Of a stretch of 64,000 nucleotides of DNA, positions 62,726-64,000 are shown one piece after another. Numbering within the stretch: position 1 is the stretch's first letter; each line of letters begins with the position of its first letter. Position numbers and translations under genes: made by a program. This stretch comes from Haemonchus contortus (Eukaryota; Nematoda; Chromadorea; Rhabditida; Trichostrongylidae), in assembly GCA_000469685.2 (NCBI GenBank), contig LS997565.1:28752145-28816144 (forward strand), read 5' to 3'. Below the pieces are notes generated by a model that saw only the letters and a program-made list of their open reading frames with translations, was not told the DNA's origin and ran no database searches.

Positions 62726-64000
62726 GTTGGTTTTCTTCAGGTTAAACTCGAAGTTCTGGTCGCAATAGTGAACCTGCAGCTTCGGAAACGGCTTTTTAAC
62801 GATTCGTGATGTATCTTCGAAGCAGGAGCATTGAGCTGATGAACTCAGTCGTTTCTGCAATGTTATTCACAGGAAGATTATCGTATCTCAGTGACCATCT
62901 AGACAAGACGCAACTTCTTATAAAAACTGAGAATTTCACGAAGTGATTTCGCCCCAATCATAGCATATAAACCCAACGAACTTTCCAATATTCTGCGTTG
63001 CTGTTCTGTCCCAGTATTCTGCGTTGCTGTTCTGCTCGAATGCAGTTAGCAATTGAAGCGCAACCCTCTCAAAATTTTCATTGATACAGCCTTCAACTGT
63101 GTGTGGTCCTCGAATACCTTCAGTGCTGTCATGGCCAACGGGATAAATGCTTAAATTGCCACAGTAGATCACAAAGGGGCATTCAGTAAATCGAGAGGTG
63201 GCGACTGTGACTTCCACTGTGCTCCAAAAGTCACTCAAAGAGACGGCCTCGTGATCTGATGCTGTGTTCACCGAGGGCAGGCAAGCAACGGCTGTGCCAA
63301 CTACAGAGGAATCGCTAGGTAATGTCCATCCTCTCGCAAATGGGGAATTATCCGTTTTCAAGAAGACAGCGCCATCGTGGTGTCGCACGGGCACCCACCA
63401 GCTACGTCCTCCGTCATTCAGTGCACACAGTTTTTCAGGAGGTTGGATCGAACTTATAGGCAGCGTAACTTGACCTGTATCTTCAATTGGCTTCCCTTTC
63501 AAGTACACATCAAGTCATTATTAAGCCTATTATATCAACTTCAAAATGCATCAAGTATATATCAATATATTGCTTCACGGCCTCTCCTCCAGTGTGAATT
63601 TTCTATATTCATAGCTTTAGACGATTTACCACGAAACGATCGATCTACAAGTGTCGTGCGCCACTGTCTCAGTATTGGAAAAGAAGGCGGGATGAATGCA
63701 AGAAATATGAAGGGCAACCATCCACAAAGGAGCGTACCGACAGTTATCATAAGGAAGTCGTATGATCACTGCGTAATTGCCTCCTCTCGGCGCCTAAACG
63801 ATTCCCTGGATAACCAAAATTTTCTACAGGTTCCGATGATGTCTTCTCGCCACTAACTGGTAACCAGTACTTTCATAACGTCCATGCTGACCCTATGTTT
63901 GATCGGAAATTCTCCGCCGTCGGATCGTCCGTAATAATTAATAACGACAAAAAGGCACCAGTGCAATAAGCCAACCTTAAATAGGTCAGCTCGGGCTATG
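62726..64000. other. Region after rad-54.B exon 5, next exon not found
   Basis: The rad-54.B exon that should follow the Walker A exon (coding for the helicase Ia/II blocks) is not visible on the + strand up to the window end. The + strand here is occupied opposite the minus-strand frame at 62936-63508. Confidence 0.4.
62936..63508 (-). CDS. Coding-like 190-codon minus-strand frame downstream of the rad-54.B exons
   Basis: The frame is open from about 63508 to a stop at 62936 and reads like protein (GGRSWWVPVRHHDGAVFLKT, CPFVIYCGNLSIYPVGHDST, VEGCINENFERVALQLLTAF). No start methionine is present (the first codon is GTG and an in-frame stop lies 9 bases upstream), so it would be an internal or last exon. 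A minus-strand hydrophobic frame at 63562-63750 (MITVGTLLCGWLPFIFLAFI, then PPSF) could be an upstream exon ending near a GTAAAT. A tandem duplication of about 26 bp (CAGAACAGCAACGCAGAATA) near the 3' end shifts the frame and repeats NAEYW/QNIG text. I do not recognise the family. Confidence 0.4.
   Translation of the reverse strand: MYLKGKPIEDTGQVTLPISSIQPPEKLCALNDGGRSWWVPVRHHDGAVFLKTDNSPFARGWTLPSDSSVVGTAVACLPSVNTASDHEAVSLSDFWSTVEVTVATSRFTECPFVIYCGNLSIYPVGHDSTEGIRGPHTVEGCINENFERVALQLLTAFEQNSNAEYWDRTATQNIGKFVGFICYDWGEITS

Overview
This window is eukaryotic, and most likely from a parasitic clade V (strongylid or hookworm-like) nematode. It has intron-containing genes with TTTTCAG-type acceptors, Tc1/Tc3, mariner, pogo/Tc5, RTE, CR1 and BEL/Pao transposon remnants, and two adjacent host genes whose best matches are nematode arf-6 and rad-54.B. 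These two genes are, as I remember it, also next to each other in Caenorhabditis. There are no operons of the bacterial kind, no rRNA and no CRISPR. Coding density is low and most of the 64 kb is repeat-derived. Host genes (all + strand): (1) 6517-6762, last exon of a fumarylacetoacetate-hydrolase-family gene (fahd-1-like), whose upstream exons I could not find. (2) 33453-39822, a complete five-exon arf-6 (ADP-ribosylation factor 6, 175 aa) in which every splice phase closes. (3) 42098 to beyond 62725, a 5' part of rad-54.B (SNF2/RAD54B DNA translocase). Its five recognised exons agree in phase, it has a 16.4 kb first intron, and it runs off or past the right part of the window after the Walker A exon. 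Weaker gene candidates are a signal-peptide-like exon (19179-19293), a membrane-anchor-like terminal exon (22245-22383), and a 190-codon minus-strand frame (62936-63508) downstream of the last rad-54.B exon. Layout: 0.9-2.4 kb Tc3-like transposon; 6.5 kb fahd-1 exon; 7.0-9.0 kb MITEs; 9.5-13.5 kb minus-strand BEL/Pao retrotransposon, broken and truncated; 15-18 kb MITE, mariner remnant and a second Tc1/mariner element; 21-23 kb MITEs and an RTE tail; 24-26 kb a pure TCTG microsatellite inside a larger repeat element; 28-31.6 kb CR1 and RTE LINE wrecks; 33.4-39.8 kb arf-6, with RTE fragments in intron 4; 42-62.7 kb rad-54.B, with introns full of MITE, SINE, pogo, CR1, mariner and five-part repeat elements. 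The most interesting non-textbook structure is an interspersed repeat family present as at least five copies (about 24-26, 49.8-50.9, 51.2-52.1, 52.2-53.9 and 57.5-58.6 kb). Each copy has a fixed 5' terminus (palindrome CTTTATATAAAG), then a microsatellite, then tandem units of about 145 bp, then a 3' hairpin with a GTTA loop. I read it as a non-autonomous Helitron/Helentron-like (HINE) family; this is inference. All gene calls come from reading translated sequence against remembered family motifs; no database search was possible.
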